Of a stretch of DNA of 64,000 nt, positions 61,068 to 64,000 are shown in pieces. A program made the position numbers and the translations under genes. The notes under the pieces were generated by a model. That model searched no databases, was not told the DNA's origin, and saw nothing but the letters and a program-made list of their open reading frames with translations. Each line of letters starts with the position of its first letter. Within the stretch, counting starts at the first letter, position 1. The DNA is from Hyphomicrobium denitrificans 1NES1 (GTDB lineage Bacteria; Pseudomonadota; Alphaproteobacteria; Rhizobiales; Hyphomicrobiaceae): NCBI RefSeq assembly GCF_000230975.2, contig NC_021172.1:1240001-1304000 (forward strand). The letters run 5' to 3'.

Positions 61068-61894
61068 AAAATGTATTTCTGATCGCGGGGAAGGAAATTC
61101 AGGAGTGCCTGCGCAATCGCTGGGTCGTCGCAATGACCCTGCTTCTTGCGGCACTCGCACTGTCTCTGACCTTTCTCGGCAGCGCACCTACCGGCAATGT
61201 CGGAACGGCCGCACTCGACGTCGTGATCGTCAGCCTATCGAGCTTGACGATCTTCGTCGTTCCGCTCGTCGCACTTCTGATCTCTCACGACGCGATCGTC
61301 GGCGAGATGGAACGCGGCACGATGTTGCTGCTGCTGAGCTACCCGGTGAGCCGCCTCCAGGTTCTGCTCGGCAAGTTTTTTGGGCATCTGGCCGTTCTGA
61401 CCTTTGCAACGGTTTTCGGCTACGGCGCCGCCGCCATAGCGCTGGTGATATCCGGTGCAGCGATCGCCGGTGGAAGCTGGGCCGCTTTCGCAAACATGAT
61501 CCTGACGTCGATTCTGCTTGGTGCCGTCTTTATCGCTATCGGCTATCTGATCAGTGCGCTCGTGCGAGAGCGGGCAACGGCAGCCGGTATCGCGATTGGG
61601 ATCTGGCTCCTGCTCGTGGTTCTTTTCGATATGGCCTTGTTAGGCGCGCTCGTGGTCGATCAAGGCAGAACGATTTCGTCGGCGGCATTGAGCGCCTTGC
61701 TGCTCTTCAATCCTACGGATGTGTATCGCCTCTTCAATCTGGCTGGGGCAGAGAACGTCAGCGTGCTTACCAATATGTCGGGCATCGCAGAATCGACCAA
61801 TCTCAGCCCATTCGTGCTTCTTACGACCCTCGTTATCTGGGTGCTGGTACCGCTGACGCTGGCTGGACTTTCCTTTTCGCGGAGGGAGCTGTGA
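61064..61894 (+). CDS. nosY: ABC transporter permease NosY
   Basis: 276 residues with six predicted membrane helices, ABC-2 type, starting KNVFLIAGKEIQECLRNRW. It overlaps nosF by ATGA and nosL by GTGA. Membrane part of the NosDFY complex. Confidence 0.94.
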   Translation: MKNVFLIAGKEIQECLRNRWVVAMTLLLAALALSLTFLGSAPTGNVGTAALDVVIVSLSSLTIFVVPLVALLISHDAIVGEMERGTMLLLLSYPVSRLQVLLGKFFGHLAVLTFATVFGYGAAAIALVISGAAIAGGSWAAFANMILTSILLGAVFIAIGYLISALVRERATAAGIAIGIWLLLVVLFDMALLGALVVDQGRTISSAALSALLLFNPTDVYRLFNLAGAENVSVLTNMSGIAESTNLSPFVLLTTLVIWVLVPLTLAGLSFSRREL

Positions 61895-62436
61895 CGCGAG
61901 CTTGGGTCATCGGTCTGATGCTGTTGAGCTTCGCAATGGCCGGCTGCCGCGAGAAGGCGAGCGAGGCGCTGCCTCCGCCGCAAAAGCTGACCGCGGATGC
62001 AACCGGCCATTACTGCGGCATGGCTCTCCTCGAGCATCCAGGCCCCAAAGGCCAGATCATTCTGGCCAGCCGCAGCGAGCCCGTATGGTTCTCCTCCGCG
62101 CGTGACGCTTTTTCCTTCACCATCCTTGCAGAAGAATCCAAGGACGTTCGTGCCGTCTATGTTTCCGATATGGGCAAAGCGCCGAGCTGGGAAAAACCGG
62201 GTGCCGACAACTGGATCGATGCGCATCGGGCGTTTTTTGTCATCGGCAGCCGCAAGCAGGGCGGCATGAGCGCACCCGAGACCGTGCCGTTTTCGGATCG
62301 CGCCGCAGCCGATAAATTCGCGGAAATCAACGGCGGCCGAGTTGTATCCTTTGCTAAAGTCCCGCCCGATTACGTGCTGAGTTCAGATGCCGGAGCAGAG
62401 GCCGCCAAACCATCTGAAACCAGCGGTTCGCCTTAG
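61891..62436 (+). CDS. nosL: Copper chaperone lipoprotein NosL
   Basis: 181 residues. Lipoprotein signal with lipobox FAMAGC near residue 18. The conserved GHYCGMALLEHPGPKGQI supplies the CxM Cu(I)-binding motif. NosL brings copper to the NosD complex. The GTG at 61891 overlaps the nosY stop and has GGAGGGAG upstream; the frame is open upstream within nosY. Confidence 0.94.
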   Translation: MTRAWVIGLMLLSFAMAGCREKASEALPPPQKLTADATGHYCGMALLEHPGPKGQIILASRSEPVWFSSARDAFSFTILAEESKDVRAVYVSDMGKAPSWEKPGADNWIDAHRAFFVIGSRKQGGMSAPETVPFSDRAAADKFAEINGGRVVSFAKVPPDYVLSSDAGAEAAKPSETSGSP

Positions 62437-62445
62437 GAGCACAAC

Positions 62446-63435
62446 ATGAAGAGCCTTCCCACAAGGCGAAAATTTGTAACGATCACTGCCGCGGCTGCCG
62501 GGGTGGGACTTCTTCCGTTCGGCGCTTCGCGCGGCAAAGAACGACCGCCCTTGATCGAATGGCGAGGCGTCTCGCTCGGGAGCGTCGCAGCGATCCGGCT
62601 TTATCATCCGGACCGCGAAGCAGGCCAGCGCCTGATCGAGCGCGTGGTCGCAGAAGCGCGCCGTCTCGAGACGATCTTTACCCTCTATGAAACCGACTCC
62701 GTTCTTTGTGATCTCAATCGCCGAGGCGTGCTCATCGCGCCACCGGCGGAACTCGTGGATTTGCTGCAGCAATGCGACCGCGCTTGGCATTTGACCGGCG
62801 GCGTATTCGACCCGACCGTTCAACCGCTGTGGACCTGCTATTATAAGCATTTCGCGGAGGCCGGAGAGACGTCGCCGCTTCCTGCCGAACAGCTCGATGC
62901 TACCCTGCACCTCGTCGGCTGGTCGAAGGTGAGACTGAGCCGCGATCAGATCGTTTTCGAAAAGCCGGGTATGGGGTTAACGCTCAACGGTATTGCACAG
63001 GGTTATATCACCGATCGCGTCGTCGACTTGCTGCGCGAGGCTGGTCTTGAAAGCTGCCTCGTCGACATGGGTGAGATTCGCGCCGTCGGTATGCATCCGG
63101 ACGGCAAGCCCTGGAATGCGGCGCTGCAAGGCCCCTCCGACGCCGCGAAAAAGCCGACCACGATAGATGTCGTCAATAAAGCGGTTGCTACATCGGCCGC
63201 CGATGGGTTTCAGTTCGATAAATCCGGCCAATGCAACCACATCTTCAATCCGGTAACCGGACGCTGTGCCGATCCTTCGCGAGCTTTGTCTGTCATCAGT
63301 GACACGGCGGCCTTCGCCGATACGTTATCGACGGCGTTCGCCCTGATGGAAAATCAGCAGATTATCGAAGTGCTGAAGCGGGCAGGCGGAACCCGCGCTT
63401 TCGTTTCGACTACGGCCGGAACAGTGGAGCTATAA
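62446..63435 (+). CDS. nosX: FAD:protein FMN transferase NosX (ApbE family)
   Basis: 329 residues with a twin-arginine signal (TRRKFVTITAAAAG at 6-19). ApbE-type domain with ETIFTLYETDSVLCDLNR, GGVFDPTVQPLW, LNGIAQGYITDRV and HIFNPVTGR. It should attach FMN to the SGAT threonine of NosR in the periplasm. It starts ten bases after nosL. Confidence 0.94.
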   Translation: MKSLPTRRKFVTITAAAAGVGLLPFGASRGKERPPLIEWRGVSLGSVAAIRLYHPDREAGQRLIERVVAEARRLETIFTLYETDSVLCDLNRRGVLIAPPAELVDLLQQCDRAWHLTGGVFDPTVQPLWTCYYKHFAEAGETSPLPAEQLDATLHLVGWSKVRLSRDQIVFEKPGMGLTLNGIAQGYITDRVVDLLREAGLESCLVDMGEIRAVGMHPDGKPWNAALQGPSDAAKKPTTIDVVNKAVATSAADGFQFDKSGQCNHIFNPVTGRCADPSRALSVISDTAAFADTLSTAFALMENQQIIEVLKRAGGTRAFVSTTAGTVEL

Positions 63436-63633
63436 CGGCTCGCGTGGCTTGCTTTTATGACCGAAACGGTCGGCCAGCGTCTCCCAGAACGCGCCGATGC
63501 CGACGAGAGCCACGATGAGGAGCAGCCCGACGACCATTTGGATGACGGTGAAGTTCGGTGCGTCTCGCGCCACGAAGAATGCCGCGATGGCCGCGGAGAG
63601 AAACATGATCGGGCGAATAAGCAAGTTGAGCAC
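63430..63633 (-). CDS. Small two-helix membrane protein
   Basis: 67 residues from a GTG start with GGGAGG six bases upstream. Two hydrophobic helices (about 3-22 and 29-50) and a basic C-terminal tail (HKSKPREPL). Its stop overlaps the nosX stop by six bases. Not recognised. Confidence 0.55.
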   Translation of the reverse strand: MLNLLIRPIMFLSAAIAAFFVARDAPNFTVIQMVVGLLLIVALVGIGAFWETLADRFGHKSKPREPL

Positions 63634-63742
63634 GATGGCCTCCCTGGCCCGCGATTTTTCCTAATTATCTTAGCCAGCACCGCCGAAGCGGCGTTTGATG
63701 TATGTCAGCGATGTTCCGACGCAATCCACGCGCGTCATAGCC

Positions 63743-63775
63743 CCGCCATCTCGCGCCAGAGGCGGCGGTTTTTTT
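63743..63775 (+). terminator. Possible intrinsic terminator downstream of nosX
   Basis: CCGCC (63743-63747) and GGCGG (63761-63765) enclose a 13-base loop and are followed by CGG and seven T residues. The stem is short, so the call is modest. Confidence 0.45.
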
Positions 63776-63874
63776 GGGTATTTCCAAGAACATATGAAGC
63801 GCGAGAGTGGGAACGGGCACCAGCCGGCGAGTAAAAATGAACTTACAACTATACCCGAAAACGCCCGTAAATAG

Positions 63875-63949
63875 TGGCTGGGATGCCAGGATTCGAACCT
63901 GGGAATGGCGGAATCAAAATCCGCTGCCTTACCACTTGGCTACATCCCA
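63875..63949 (-). tRNA. tRNA-Gln (anticodon TTG)
   Basis: A 75-base cloverleaf including encoded CCA. Acceptor stem TGGGATG/CATCCCA, D-arm AGCCAAGTGGTAAGGC, anticodon loop ATTTTGATT with TTG, and T-arm GGTTCGAATCC. The 3' end points towards the nos cluster. Confidence 0.95.
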
Positions 63950-64000
63950 TCATTGCCGTTTGGAAAACCGGCGCCAGAGCCCCGGCGGAGCGGCACCATA

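Noticed and set aside
61030..61890. Long N-terminal extension of NosL
   Set aside because: Out-of-frame reading of nosY; the GTG at 61891 has an ideal ribosome site and starts a lipoprotein signal.
63457..63834. 125-residue ORF downstream of nosX
   Set aside because: Antisense to the small membrane protein and running into a probable terminator; highly charged shadow composition.

Overview
The window looks like chromosome of a GC-rich alphaproteobacterium of the order Hyphomicrobiales. A denitrifying, Hyphomicrobium-like organism is the best guess. The evidence is the conserved alphaproteobacterial gene orders (nuoG-N / birA / RNase J / mce / DUF1467 / proS; rpsB-tsf-pyrH-frr-uppS-cdsA-dxr-rseP-bamA-lpxD-fabZ-lpxA-lpxI-lpxB), an alphaproteobacterial SOS box (GTTC-N7-GTTC) before lexA, and a clade I nosRZDFYLX cluster with a Tat-type NosZ. 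Genus assignment is inference.

Layout. 1-7.8 kb: 3' end of nuoG and nuoH-N, the membrane arm of respiratory complex I, with many ATGA stop/start overlaps. 7.8-12.7 kb: biotin ligase, RNase J, methylmalonyl-CoA epimerase, a DUF1467 membrane protein and a prolyl-tRNA synthetase of the archaeal/eukaryotic type. 12.8-19.3 kb: lolC-lolD, dnaE and two small secreted proteins. 19.3-35.1 kb: the translation, isoprenoid, phospholipid, outer-membrane-assembly and lipid A block, including an LpxI with a duplicated, apparently non-catalytic C-terminal domain. 35.1-41.8 kb: gltA, gltX, comEC, lexA and an orphan Cas2/SinR-like gene. 42-46 kb: a surface-antigen protein, pdxH, a DUF1499 protein, an MBL-fold hydrolase and a PilZ protein.

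46-53.2 kb is a looser accessory stretch. It has small orphan ORFs, a 1180-residue autotransporter whose passenger holds about 13 tandem 26-27-residue repeats, a degenerate short-chain-dehydrogenase-like protein and a LuxR-type regulator. Four ACTAGT-centred sites lie upstream of genes here. 53.5-63.6 kb: a ferritin-like gene diverges from nosR, and a single FNR/NnrR-type box sits between them. nosRZDFYLX follows as one tightly packed operon for nitrous oxide reduction to N2. A tRNA-Gln(TTG), whose 3' end faces the nos cluster, closes the window.

Functionally, nuo feeds electrons into the quinone pool and nos uses N2O as a terminal electron sink. The central block supplies envelope biogenesis (BamA, LpxA/D/I/B, LolCD, RseP) and protein synthesis. 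No transposase, integrase, CRISPR array or rRNA was seen.
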